DNA of 64,000 bases from Acanthosepion esculentum. Lineage: Eukaryota; Mollusca; Cephalopoda; Sepiida; Sepiidae. The stretch spans positions 143,989,557 through 144,053,556 of the forward strand of contig OZ038478.1 in NCBI GenBank assembly GCA_964036315.1, in the 5' to 3' direction. The notes below the pieces were generated by a model. It did not search any database. It was not told the DNA's origin and worked only from the letters and a program-made list of their open reading frames with translations. Shown piece after piece: positions 41,101 to 54,500 of the stretch (position 1 is its first letter; every line of letters begins with the position of its first letter). The position numbers and the translations under genes are program-made.

Positions 41101-42560
41101 GTTCTATAGTTTCGGAAAAGGAAAACATTCGAATTCAGCTTGGATCGAATGCATCTAGGATTGAGGAACCGGGAGCCGAGTTTGAACTCTAGTCGTGTTC
41201 ATTACAACTCTACTCTCCCTCCCCCATCTATGGGTAAATATTAGGACATACTGAGTTCTATAGTCTCGGAAAAGGAAAACATTCGAATTCAGATTGGATC
41301 GAATGCATCTAGGATTGAGGAACCGGGAGCCGAGTTTGAACTCTAGTCGTGTTCATTACAACTCTACTCTCCCTCCCCCATCTATGGGTAAATATTAGGA
41401 CATACTGAGTTCTATAGTTTCGGAAAAGGAAAACATTGGAATCCAGCTTGGATCGAATGCATCTAGGATTGAGGAACCGGGAGCCGAGTTTGAACTCTAG
41501 TCGTGTTCATTACAACTCTACTCTCCCTCCCCCATCTATGGGTAAATATTAGGACATACTGAGTTCTATAGTCTCGGAAAAGGAAAACATTCGAATTCAG
41601 ATTGGATCGAATGCATCTAGGATTGAGGAACCGGGAGCCGAGTTTGAACTCTAGTCGTGTTCATTACAACTCTACTCTCCCTCCCCCATCTATGGGTAAA
41701 TATTAGGACATACTGAGTTCTATAGTTTCGGAAAAGGAAAACATTCGAATTCAGCTTGGATCGAATGCATCTAGGATTGAGGAACCGGGAGCCGAGTTTG
41801 AACTCTAGTCGTGTTCATTACAACTCTACTCTCCCTCCCCCATCTATGGGTAAATGTTAGGACATACTGAGTTCTATAGTCTCGGAAAAGGAAAACATTC
41901 GAATTCAGCTTGGATCGAATGCATCTAGGATTGAGGAACCGGGAGCCGAGTTTGAACTCTAGTCGTGTTCATTACAACTCTACTCTCCCTCCCCCATCTA
42001 TGGGTAAATATTAGGACATACTGAGTTCTATAGTCTCGGATAAGGAAAATATTCGAATTCAGCTTGGATCGAATGCATCTAGGATTGAGGAACCGGGAGC
42101 CGAGTTTGAACTCTAGTCGTGTTCATTACAACTCTACTCTCCCTCCCCCATCTATGGGTAAATATTAGGACATACTGAGTTCTATAGTCTCGGAAAAGGA
42201 AAACATTCGAATTCAGATTGGATCGAATGCATCTAGGATTGAGGAACCGGGAGCCGAGTTTGAACTCTAGTCGTGTTCATTACAACTCTACTCTCCCTCC
42301 CCCATCTATGGGTAAATATTAGGACATACTGAGTTCTATAGTTTCGGAAAAGGAAAACATTCGAATTCAGCTTGGATCGAATGCATCTAGGATTGAGGAA
42401 CCGGGAGCCGAGTTTGAACTCTAGTCGTGTTCATTACAACTCTACTCTCCCTCCCCCATCTATGGGTAAATATTAGATCATACTGAGTTGTATAGTCTCG
42501 GAAAAGGAAATACATTCGAATTCAGATTGGATCGAATGCATCTAGGATTGAGGAACCGGG
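41101..42560 (+). repeat. Dimeric HOR, 308 bp
   Basis: Monomers alternate between one carrying CAGATTGGATC (41291, 41599, 42215) and one carrying ATAGTTTCGG (near 41415, 41723 and 42340), giving a 308-bp dimer period that is interrupted once. The block ends with a pair marked by TTAGATCATACTG near 42474 and a one-base insertion GGAAATACATTCG near 42507. That terminal pair recurs 3542 bp (23 monomers) downstream near 46017. Confidence 0.75.
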
Positions 42561-44470
42561 AGCCGAGTTTGAACTCTAGTCGTGTTCATTACAACTCTAC
42601 TCTCTCTCCCCCATCTATGGGTAAATATTAGGACATACTGAGTTCTATAGTCTTGGAAAAGGAAAACATTCGAATTCAGCTTGGATCGAATGCATCTAGG
42701 ATTGAGGAACCGGGAGCCGAGTTTGAACTCTAGTCGTGTTCATTACAACTCTACTCTCCCTCCCCCATCTATGGGTAAATGTTAGGACATACTGAGTTCT
42801 ATAGTCTCGGAAAAGGAAAACATTCGAATTCAGCTTGGATCGAATGCATCTAGGATTGAGGAATCGGGAGCCGAGTTTGAACTCTAGTCGTGTTCATTAC
42901 AACTCTACTCTCCCTCCCCCATCTATGGGTAAATATTAGGACATACTGAGTTCTATAGTCACGGAAAAGGAAAACATTCGAATTCAGCTTGGATCGAATG
43001 CATCTAGGATTGAGGAATCGGGAGCTGAGTTTGAACTCTAGTCGTGTTCATTACAACCCTACTCTCCCTCCCCCATCTATGGGTAAATATTAGGACATAC
43101 TGAGTTCTATATTCTCGGAAAAGGAAAACATTCGAATTCAGCTTGGATCGAATGTATCTAGGATTGAGGAACCGGGAGCCGAGTTTGATCTCTAATCGTG
43201 TTCATTACAACTCTACTCTCCCTCCCCCATCTATGGGTAAATATTAGGACATACTGAGTTCTATAGTCACGGAAAAGGAAAACATTCGAATTCAGCTTGG
43301 ATCGAATGCATCTAGGATTGAGTAACCGGGAGCCGAGTTTGAACTCTAGTCGTGTTCATTACAACTCTACTCTACCTCCCCAATCTATGGGTAAATATTA
43401 GGACATACTGATTTCTATAGTCTCGGAAAAGGAAAACATTCGAATTCAGCTTGGATCGAATGCATCTAGGATTGAGGAACCGGGAGCCGAGTTTGAACTC
43501 TAGTCGTGTTCATTACAACTCTACTCTCTTCCCCCATCTATGGGTAAATATTAGGACATACTGAGTTCTATAGTCTCGGATAAGGAAAACATTCGAATTC
43601 AGCTTGGATCGAATGCATCTAGGATTGAGGAACCGGGAGCCGAGTTTGAACTCTAGTCGTGTTCATTACAACTCTACTCTCCCTCCCCCATCTATGGGTA
43701 AATATTAGGACATACTGAGTTCTATAGTCTCGGAAAGGGAAAACATTCGAATTCAGCTTGGATCGAATGCATCTAGGATTGAGGAACCGGGAGCCGAGTT
43801 TGAACTCTAGTCGTGTTCATTACAACTCTACTCTCCCTCCCCCATCTATGGGTAAATATTAGGACATACTGAGTTCTATAGTCTCGGAAAAGGAAAACAT
43901 TCAAATTCAGCTTGGATCGAATGCATCTAGGATTGAGGAACCGGGAGCCGAGTTTGAACTCTAGTCGTGTTCATTACAACTCTACTCTCCCTCCCCCATC
44001 TATGGGTAAATATTAGGACATACTGAGTTGTATAGTCTCGGAAAAGGAAAACATTCGAATTCAGCTTGGATCGAATGCATCTAGGATTGAGGAACCGGGA
44101 GCCGAGTTTGAACTGTAGTCGTGTTCATTACAACTCTACTCTCCCTCCCCCATCTATGGGTAAATATTAGGACATACTGAGTTGTATAGTCTCGGAAAAG
44201 GAAAACATTCGAATTCAGCTTGGATCGAATGCATCTAGGATTGAGGAACCGGGAGCCGAGTTTGAACTCTAGTCGTGTTCATTACAACTCTACTCTCCCT
44301 CCGCCATCTATGGGTAAATATTAGGACATACTGAGTTCTATAGTCTCGGATAAGGAAAACATTCGAATTCAGCTTGGATCGAATGCATCTAGGATTGAGG
44401 AACCGGGAGCCGAGTTTGAACTCTAGTCGTGTTCATTACAACTCTACTCTCCCTCCCCCATCTATGGGTA
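42561..44470 (+). repeat. Diverged fourth copy of the 23-monomer HOR
   Basis: The marker series of the 3539-bp HOR appears once more in order: AATCGGGAGCTGAG, ACAACCCTAC, ATATTCTCGG, GAATGTATC, TGATCTCTAATCG at 43187, CTGATTTCTATAG near 43405 and a shortened CTCTCTTCCCCCATC near 43523. The offset from the third copy is about 3694 rather than 3539, so one extra monomer lies between. Several third-copy variants are missing (ACGTACTG is ACATACTG; CTATGAGT is CTATGGGT), so this is a related, not identical, unit. The segment 43371-44470 was copied again to 46143-47242 at 2772 bp. Confidence 0.75.
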
Positions 44471-46800
44471 AATATTAGGACATACTGATTTCTATAGTCT
44501 CGGAAAAGGAAAACATTCGAATTCAGATTGGATCGAATGCATCTAGGATTGAATAACCGGGAGCCGTGTTTGAACCCTAGTCGTGTTCATTACAACTCTA
44601 CTCTCCCTCCCCCATCTATGGGTAAATATGAGGACATACTGAGTTCTATAGTCACGGAAAAGGAAAACATTCGAATTCAGCTTGGATCGAATGTATCTAG
44701 GATTGAGTAACCGGGAGCCGAGTTTGATCTCTAATCGTGTTCATTACAACTCTACTCTCCCTCCCCCATCTATGGGTAAATATTAGGACATACTGAGTTC
44801 TATAGTCTCGGAAAAGGAAAACATTCGAATTCAGCTTGGATCGAATGCATCTAGGATTGAGGAACCGGGAGCCGAGTTTGATCTCTAATCGTGTTCATTA
44901 CAACTCTACTCTCCCTCCCCCATCTATGGGTAAATATTAGGACATACTGAGTTCTATAGTCACGGAAAAGGAAAACATTCGAATTCAGCTTGGATCGAAT
45001 GCATCTAGGATTGAGTAACCGGGAGCCGAGTTTGAACTCTAGTCGTGTTCATTACAACTCTACTCTCCCTCCCCCAACTATGGGTAAATATTAGGACATA
45101 CTGATTTCTATAGTCTCGGAAAAGGAAAACATTCGAATTCAGCTTGGATCGAATGCATCTAGGATTGAGGAACCGGGAGCCGAGTTTGAACTCTAGTCGT
45201 GTTCATTACAACTCTACTCTCCTCCCCCCATCTATGGGTAAATATTAGGACATACTGAGTTCTATAGTCTCGGAAAAGGAAATCATTCGAATTCAGCTTG
45301 GATCCAATGCATCTAGGATTGAGAAACCGGGAGCCGAGTTTGAACTCTAGTCGTGTTCATTACAACTCTACTCTCCCTCCCCCATCTATGGGTAAATATT
45401 AGGACATACTGAGTTCTATAGTCTCGGAAAGGGAAAACATTCGAATTCAGCTTGGATCGAGTGCATCTAGGATTGAGGAACCGGGAGCCGAGTTTGAACT
45501 CTAGTCGTGTTCATTACAACTCTACTCTCCCTCCCCCATCTATGGGTAAATATTAGGACATACTGAGTTCTATAGTCTCGGATAAGGAAAATATTCGAAT
45601 TCAGCTTGGATCGAATGCATCTAGGATTGAGGAACCGGGAGCCGAGTTTGAACTCTAGTCGTGTTCATTACAACTCTACTCTCCCTCCCCCATCTATGGG
45701 TAAATATTAGGACATACTGAGTTCTATAGTCTCGGAAAAGGAAAACATTCGAATTCAGATTGGATCGAATGCATCTAGGATTGAGGAACCGGGAGCCGAG
45801 TTTGAACTCTAGTCGTGTTCATTACAACTCTACTCTCCCTCCCCCATCTATGGGTAAATATTAGGACATACTGAGTTCTATAGTTTCGGAAAAGGAAAAC
45901 ATTCGAATTCAGCTTGGATCGAATGCATCTAGGATTGAGGAACCGGGAGCCGAGTTTGAACTCTAGTCGTGTTCATTACAACTCTACTCTCCCTCCCCCA
46001 TCTATGGGTAAATATTAGATCATACTGAGTTGTATAGTCTCGGAAAAGGAAATACATTCGAATTCAGATTGGATCGAATGCATCTAGGATTGAGGAACCG
46101 GGAGCCGAGTTTGAACTCTAGTCGTGTTCATTACAACTCTACTCTACCTCCCCAATCTATGGGTAAATATTAGGACATACTGATTTCTATAGTCTCGGAA
46201 AAGGAAAACATTCGAATTCAGCTTGGATCGAATGCATCTAGGATTGAGGAACCGGGAGCCGAGTTTGAACTCTAGTCGTGTTCATTACAACTCTACTCTC
46301 TTCCCCCATCTATGGGTAAATATTAGGACATACTGAGTTCTATAGTCTCGGATAAGGAAAACATTCGAATTCAGCTTGGATCGAATGCATCTAGGATTGA
46401 GGAACCGGGAGCCGAGTTTGAACTCTAGTCGTGTTCATTACAACTCTACTCTCCCTCCCCCATCTATGGGTAAATATTAGGACATACTGAGTTCTATAGT
46501 CTCGGAAAGGGAAAACATTCGAATTCAGCTTGGATCGAATGCATCTAGGATTGAGGAACCGGGAGCCGAGTTTGAACTCTAGTCGTGTTCATTACAACTC
46601 TACTCTCCCTCCCCCATCTATGGGTAAATATTAGGACATACTGAGTTCTATAGTCTCGGAAAAGGAAAACATTCGAATTCAGCTTGGATCGAATGCATCT
46701 AGGATTGAGGAACCGGGAGCCGAGTTTGAACTCTAGTCGTGTTCATTACAACTCTACTCTCCCTCCCCCATCTATGGGTAAATATTAGGACATACTGAGT
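44471..46800 (+). repeat. Mosaic satellite block with three copied segments
   Basis: The segment 44471-45580 corresponds to 50477-51586 at 6006 bp (39 monomers), sharing GAATAACCGGGAGCCGTG, AACCCTAGTCG, AAATATGAGG and GGAAATCATTCG plus GGATCC at 45300 and 51306. Within it, 44650-45050 does not match. The piece about 45583-46140 corresponds to 42041-42598 at 3542 bp (GATAAGGAAAATATTCG, TTAGATCATACTG, GGAAATACATTCG). Right after it, from 46143, the source shifts to 43371 onward at 2772 bp. The change of 770 bp means five monomers are absent at this junction. Confidence 0.78.
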
Positions 46801-49800
46801 TGTATAGTCTCGGAAAAGGAAAACATTCGAATTCAGCTTGGATCGAATGCATCTAGGATTGAGGAACCGGGAGCCGAGTTTGAACTGTAGTCGTGTTCAT
46901 TACAACTCTACTCTCCCTCCCCCATCTATGGGTAAATATTAGGACATACTGAGTTGTATAGTCTCGGAAAAGGAAAACATTCGAATTCAGCTTGGATCGA
47001 ATGCATCTAGGATTGAGGAACCGGGAGCCGAGTTTGAACTCTAGTCGTGTTCATTACAACTCTACTCTCCCTCCGCCATCTATGGGTAAATATTAGGACA
47101 TACTGAGTTCTATAGTCTCGGATAAGGAAAACATTCGAATTCAGCTTGGATCGAATGCATCTAGGATTGAGGAACCGGGAGCCGAGTTTGAACTCTAGTC
47201 GTGTTCATTACAACTCTACTCTCCCTCCCCCATCTATGGGTAAATATTAGGACATACTGAGTTGTATAGTCTCGGAAAAGGAAAACATTCGAATTCAGAT
47301 TGGATCGAATGCATCTAGGATTGAGGAACCGGGAGCCGAGTTTGAACTGTAGTCGTGTTCATTACAACTCTACTCTCCCTCCCCCATCTATGGGTAAATA
47401 TTAGGACATACTGAGTTGTATAGTCTCGGAAAAGGAAAACATTCGAATTCAGCTTGGATCGAATGCATCTAGGATTGAGGAACCGGGAGCCGAGTTTGAA
47501 CTCTAGTCGTGTTCATTACAACTCTACTCTCCCTCCGCCATCTATGGGTAAATATTAGGACATACTGAGTTCTATAGTCTCGGATAAGGAAAACATTCGA
47601 ATTCAGCTTGGATCGAATGCATCTAGGATTGAGAAACCGGGAGCCGAGTTTGAACTCTAGTCGTGTTCATTACAACTCTACTCTCCCTCCCCCATCTATG
47701 GGTAAATATTAGGACATACTGAGTTGTATAGTCTCGGAAAAGGAAAACATTCGAATTCAGATTGGATCGAATGCATCTAGGATTGAGGAACCGGGAGCCG
47801 AGTTTGAACTCTAGTCGTGTTCATTACAACTCTACTCTCCCTCCCCCATCTATGTGTAAATATTAGGACATACTGAGTTGTATAGTCTCGGAAAAGGAAA
47901 ACATTCGAATTCAGCTTGGATCGAATGCATCTAGGATTGAGGAACCGGGAGCCGAGTTTGAACTCTAGTCGTGTTCATTACAACTCTACTCTCCCTCCCC
48001 CATCTATGGGTAAATATTAGGACATACTGAGTTGTATAGTCTCGGAAAAGGAAAACATTCGAATTCAGATTGGATCGAATGCATCTAGGATTGAGGAACC
48101 GGGAGCCGAGTTTGAACTGTAGTCGTGTTCATTACAACTCTACTCTCCCTCCCCCATCTATGGGTAAATATTAGGACATACTGAGTTGTATAGTCTCGGA
48201 AAAGGAAAACATTCGAATTCAGCTTGGATCGAATGCATCTAGGATTGAGGAACCGGGAGCCGAGTTTGAACTCTAGTCGTGTTCATTACAACTCTACTCT
48301 CCCTCCGCCATCTATGGGTAAATATTAGGACATACTGAGTTCTATAGTCTCGGATAAGGAAAACATTCGAATTCAGCTTGGATCGAATGCATCTAGGATT
48401 GAGAAACCGGGAGCCGAGTTTGAACTCTAGTCGTGTTCATTACAACTCTACTCTCCCTCCCCCATCTATGGGTAAATATTAGGACATACTGAGTTGTATA
48501 GTCTCGGAAAAGGAAAACATTCGAATTCAGATTGGATCGAATGCATCTAGGATTGAGGAACCGGGAGCCGAGTTTGAACTCTAGTCGTGTTCATTACAAC
48601 TCTACTCTCCCTCCCCCATCTATGTGTAAATATTAGGACATACTGAGTTGTATAGTCTCGGAAAAGGAAAACATTCGAATTCAGCTTGGATCGAATGCAT
48701 CTAGGATTGAGGAACCGGGAGCCGAGTTTGAACTCTAGTCGTGTTCATTACAACTCTACTCTCCCTCCGCCATCTATGGGTAAATATTAGGACATACTGA
48801 GTTCTATAGTCTCGGATAAGGAAAACATTCGAATTCAGCTTGGATCGAATGCATCTAGGATTGAGGAACCGGGAGCCAAGTTTGAACTCTAGTCGTGTTC
48901 ATTACAACTCTACTCTCCCTCCCCCATCTATGGGTAAATATTAGGACATACTGAGTTGTATAGTCTCGGAAAAGGAAAACATTCGAATTCAGATTGGATC
49001 GAATGCATCTAGGATTGAGGAACCGGGAGCCGAGTTTGAACTGTAGTCGTGTTCATTACAACTCTACTCTCCCTCCCCCATCTATGGGTAAATATTAGGA
49101 CATACTGAGTTGTATAGTCTCGGAAAAGGAAAACATTCGAATTCAGCTTGGATCGAATGCATCTAGGATTGAGGAACCGGGAGCCGAGTTTGAACTCTAG
49201 TCGTGTTCATTACAACTCTACTCTCCCTCCGCCATCTATGGGTAAATATTAGGACATACTGAGTTCTATAGTCTCGGATAAGGAAAACATTCGAATTCAG
49301 CTTGGATCGAATGCATCTAGGATTGAGAAACCGGGAGCCGAGTTTGAACTCTAGTCGTGTTCATTACAACTCTACTCTCCCTCCCCCATCTATGGGTAAA
49401 TATTAGGACATACTGAGTTGTATAGTCTCGGAAAAGGAAAACATTCGAATTCAGATTGGATCGAATGCATCTAGGATTGAGGAACCGGGAGCCGAGTTTG
49501 AACTCTAGTCGTGTTCATTACAACTCTACTCTCCCTCCCCCATCTATGTGTAAATATTAGGACATACTGAGTTGTATAGTCTCGGAAAAGGAAAACATTC
49601 GAATTCAGCTTGGATCGAATGCATCTAGGATTGAGGAACCGGGAGCCGAGTTTGAACTCTAGTCGTGTTCATTACAACTCTACTCTCCCTCCCCCATCTA
49701 TGGGTAAATATTAGGACATACTGAGTTGTATAGTCTCGGAAAAGGAAAACATTCGAATTCAGATTGGATCGAATGCATCTAGGATTGAGGAACCGGGAGC

Positions 49801-50450
49801 CGAGTTTGAACTGTAGTCGTGTTCATTACAACTCTACTCTCCCTCCCCCATCTATGGGTAAATATTAGGACATACTGAGTTGTATAGTCTCGGAAAAGGA
49901 AAACATTCGAATTCAGCTTGGATCGAATGCATCTAGGATTGAGGAACCGGGAGCCGAGTTTGAACTCTAGTCGTGTTCATTACAACTCTACTCTCCCTCC
50001 GCCATCTATGGGTAAATATTAGGACATACTGAGTTCTATAGTCTCGGATAAGGAAAACATTCGAATTCAGCTTGGATCGAATGCATCTAGGATTGAGAAA
50101 CCGGGAGCCGAGTTTGAACTCTAGTCGTGTTCATTACAACTCTACTCTCCCTCCCCCATCTATGGGTAAATATTAGGACATACTGAGTTGTATAGTCTCG
50201 GAAAAGGAAAACATTCGAATTCAGATTGGATCGAATGCATCTAGGATTGAGGAACCGGGAGCCGAGTTTGAACTCTAGTCGTGTTCATTACAACTCTACT
50301 CTCCCTCCCCCATCTATGTGTAAATATTAGGACATACTGAGTTGTATAGTCTCGGAAAAGGAAAACATTCGAATTCAGCTTGGATCGAATGCATCTAGGA
50401 TTGAGGAACCGGGAGCCGAGTTTGAACTCTAGTCGTGTTCATTACAACTC
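46801..50450 (+). repeat. 5-monomer HOR, 770 bp, with one 6-monomer (924 bp) unit
   Basis: The pair CAGATTGG plus GAACTGTAG recurs at 47297, 48067, 48991 and 49761, steps of 770, 924 and 770 bp. TATGTGTAAA recurs at 47851, 48621, 49545 and 50315 with the same steps. CTCCGCCATC lies at 47071, 47533, 48303, 48765, 49227 and 49997, alternating five- and three-monomer steps. Within a unit the order of marker monomers is CAGATTGG/GAACTGTAG, then CTCCGCCATC, then GGATAAGG with GAGAAACCGG, then CAGATTGG with TATGTGTAAA, then one with GTTGTATAG. The 924-bp unit carries an extra monomer near 48765-48900 with GAGCCAAG. Apart from this I see almost no differences between units, suggesting recent amplification. 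Confidence 0.88.
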
Positions 50451-50476
50451 TACTCTCCCTCCCCCATCTATGGGTA

Positions 50477-51586
50477 AATATTAGGACATACTGATTTCTA
50501 TAGTCTCGGAAAAGGAAAACATTCGAATTCAGATTGGATCGAATGCATCTAGGATTGAATAACCGGGAGCCGTGTTTGAACCCTAGTCGTGTTCATTACA
50601 ACTCTACTCTCCCTCCCCCATCTATGGGTAAATATGAGGACATACTGAGTTCTATAGTCACGGAAAAGGAAAACATTCGAATTCAGCTTGGATCGAATGC
50701 ATCTAGGATTGAGGAATCGGGAGCTGAGTTTGAACTCTAGTCGTGTTCATTACAACCCTACTCTCCCTCCCCCATCTATGGGTAAATATTAGGACATACT
50801 GAGTTCTATATTCTCGGAAAAGGAAAACATTCGAATTCAGCTTGGATCGAATGTATCTAGGATTGAGGAACCGGGAGCCGAGTTTGATCTCTAATCGTGT
50901 TCATTACAACTCTACTCTCCCTCCCCCATCTATGGGTAAATATTAGGACATACTGAGTTCTATAGTCACGGAAAAGGAAAACATTCGAATTCAGCTTGGA
51001 TCGAATGCATCTAGGATTGAGTAACCGGGAGCCGAGTTTGAACTCTAGTCGTGTTCATTACAACTCTACTCTCCCTCCCCCAACTATGGGTAAATATTAG
51101 GACATACTGATTTCTATAGTCACGGAAAAGGAAAACATTCGAATTCAGCTTGGATCGAATGCATCTAGGATTGAGGAACCGGGAGCCGAGTTTGAACTCT
51201 AGTCGTGTTCATTACAACTCTACTCTCCTCCCCCCATCTATGGGTAAATATTAGGACATACTGAGTTCTATAGTCTCGGAAAAGGAAATCATTCGAATTC
51301 AGCTTGGATCCAATGCATCTAGGATTGAGAAACCGGGAGCCGAGTTTGAACTCTAGTCGTGTTCATTACAACTCTACTCTCCCTCCCCCATCTATGGGTA
51401 AATATTAGGACATACTGAGTTCTATAGTCTCGGAAAGGGAAAACATTCGAATTCAGCTTGGATCGAGTGCATCTAGGATTGAGGAACCGGGAGCCGAGTT
51501 TGAACTCTAGTCGTGTTCATTACAACTCTACTCTCCCTCCCCCATCTATGGGTAAATATTAGGACATACTGAGTTCTATAGTCTCG
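50477..51586 (+). repeat. Second copy of the 1.1-kb segment (partner of 44471-45580)
   Basis: This stretch repeats 44471-45580 at an offset of 6006 bp. It shares ACTGATTTCTATAG, GAATAACCGGGAGCCGTG, AACCCTAGTCG, AAATATGAGG, CTCCCCCAACTATGGG, CTCTCCTCCCCCCATC and GGATCC. Unlike the left copy it keeps the full older marker order between 50700 and 51000 (AATCGGGAGCTGAG, ACAACCCTAC, ATATTCTCGG, GAATGTATC, TGATCTCTAATCG), which agrees with 43000-43190. The GGAAATCATTCG/GGATCC pair appears a third time near 53289-53308, 2002 bp (13 monomers) further on. Confidence 0.82.
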
Positions 51587-54500
51587 GAAAAGGAAAACAT
51601 TCGAATTCAGATTGGATCGAATGCATCTAGGATTGAGGAACCGGGAGCCGAGTTTGAACTCTAGTCGTGTTCATTACAACTCTACTCTCCCTCCCCCATC
51701 TATGGGTAAATATTAGGACATACTGAGTTCTATACTCACGGAAAAGGAAAACATTCGAATTCAGCTTGGATCGAATGCATCTAGGATTGAGGAACCGGGA
51801 ACCGAGTTTGAACTCTAGTCGTGTTCATTACAACTCTACTCTCTCTCCCCCATCTATGGGTAAATATTAGGACATACTGAGTTCTATAGTCTCGGAAAAG
51901 GAAAACATTCGAATTCAGCTTGGATCGAATGCATCTAGGATTGAGGAATCGGGAGCCGAGTTTGAACTCTAGTCGTGTTCATTACAACTCTACTCTCCCT
52001 CCCCCATCTATGGGTAAATATTAGGACATACTGAGTTCTATACTCACGGAAAAGGAAAACATTCGAATTCAGCTTGGATCGAATGCATCTAGGATTGAGG
52101 AACCGGGAACCGAGTTTGAACTCTAGTCGTGTTCATTACAACTCTACTCTCTCTCCCCCATCTATGGGTAAATATTAGGACATACTGAGTTCTATAGTCT
52201 CGGAAAAGGAAAACATTCGAATTCAGATTGGATCGAATGCATCTAGGATTGAGGAACCGGGAGCCGAGTTTGAACTCTAGTCGTGTTCATTACAACTCTA
52301 CTCTCCCTCCCCCATCTATGGGTAAATATTAGGACATACTGAGTTCTATACTCACGGAAAAGGAAAACATTCGAATTCAGCTTGGATCGAATGCATCTAG
52401 GATTGAGGAACCGGGAGCCGAGTTTGAACTCTAGTCGTGTTCATTACAACTCTACTCTCTCTCCCCCATCTATGGGTAAATATTAGGACATACTGAGTTC
52501 TATAGTCTCGGAAAAGGAAAACATTCGAATTCAGCTTGGATCGAATGCATCTAGGATTGAGGAATCGGGAGCCGAGTTTGAACTCTAGTCGTGTTCATTA
52601 CAACACTACTCTCCCTCCCCCATCAATGGGTAAATATTAGGACATACTGAGTTCTATAGTCACGGAAAAGGAAAACATTCGAATTCAGCTTGGATCGAAT
52701 GCATCTAGGATTGAGGAATCGGGAGCCGAGTTTGAACTCTAGTCGTGTTCATTACAACTCTACTCTCCCTCCCCCATCTATGGGTAAATATTAGGACATA
52801 CTGAGTTCTATAGTCTCGGAAAAGGAAAACATTCGAATTCAGCTTGGATCGAATGCATCTAGGATTGAGGAATCGGGAGCCGAGTTTGAACTCTAGTCGT
52901 GTTCATTACAACACTACTCTGCCTCCCCCATCAATGGGTAAATATTAGGACATACTGAGTTCTATAGTCACGGAAAAGGAAAACATTCGAATTCAGCTTG
53001 GATCGAATGCATCTAGGATTGAGGAATCGGGAGCCGAGTTTGAACTCTAGTCGTGTTCATTACAACTCTACTCTCCCTCCCCCATCTATGGGTAAATATG
53101 AGGACATACTGAGTTCTATAGTCTCGGAAAAGGAAAACATTCGAATTCAGCTTGGATCGAATGCATCTAGGATTGAGGAACCGGGAGCCGAGTTTGAACT
53201 CTAGTCGTGTTCATTACAACTCTACTCTCCCTCCCCCATCTATGGGTAAATATTAGGACATACTGAGTTCTATAGTCTCGGAAAAGGAAATCATTCGAAT
53301 TCAGCTTGGATCCAATGCATCTAGGATTGAGAAACCGGGAGCCGAGTTTGAACTCTAGTCGTGTTCATTACAACTCTACTCTCCCTCCCCCATCTATGGG
53401 TAAATATTAGGACATACTGAGTTCTATAGTCTCGGAAAGGGAAAACATTCGAATTCAGCTTGGATCGAGTGCATCTAGGATTGAGGAACCGGGAGCCGAG
53501 TTTGAACTCTAGTCGTGTTCATTACAACTCTACTCTCCCTCCCCCATCTATGGGTAAATATTAGGACATACTGAGTTCTATAGTCTCGGAAAGGGAAAAC
53601 ATTCGAATTCAGCTTGGATCGAATGCATCTAGGATTGAGGAACCGGGAGCCGAGTTTGAACTCTAGTCGTGTTCATTACAACTCTACTCTCCCTCCCCCA
53701 TCTATGGGTAAATATTAGGACATACTGAGTTCTATAGTCTCGGAAAAGGAAAACATTCGAATTCAGATTGGATCGAATGCCTCTAGGATTGAGGAACCGG
53801 GAGCCGAGTTTGAACTCTAGTCGTGTTCATTACAACTCTACTCTCCCTCCTCCATCTATGGGTAAATATGAGGACATACTGAGTTCTATAGTCTCGGAAA
53901 AGGAAAACATTCGAATTCAGCTTGGATCGAATGCATCTAGGCTTGAGGAACCGTGAGCCGAGTTTGAACTCTAGTCGTGTTCATTACAACTCTACTCTCT
54001 CTCCCCCATCTATGGGTAAATATTAGGACATACTGAGTTCTATAGTCTCGGAAAAGGAAAACATTCGAATTCAGCTTGGATCGAATGCATCTAGGATTGA
54101 GGAATCGGGAGCCGAGTTTGAACTCTAGTCGTGTTCATTACAACACTACTCTCCCTCCCCCATCAATGGGTAAATATTAGGACATACTGAGTTCTATAGT
54201 CACGGAAAAGGAAAACATTCGAATTCAGCTTGGATCGAATGCATCTAGGATTGAGGAATCGGGAGCCGAGTTTGAACTCTAGTCGTGTTCATTACAACAC
54301 TACTCTCCCTCCCCCATCAATGGGTAAATATTAGGACATACTGAGTTCTATAGTCACGGAAAAGGAAAACATTCGAATTCAGCTTGGATCGAATGCATCT
54401 AGGATTGAGGAATCGGGAGCCGAGTTTGAACTCTAGTCGTGTTCATTACAACTCTACTCTCCCTCCCCCATCTATGGGTAAATATGAGGACATACTGAGT

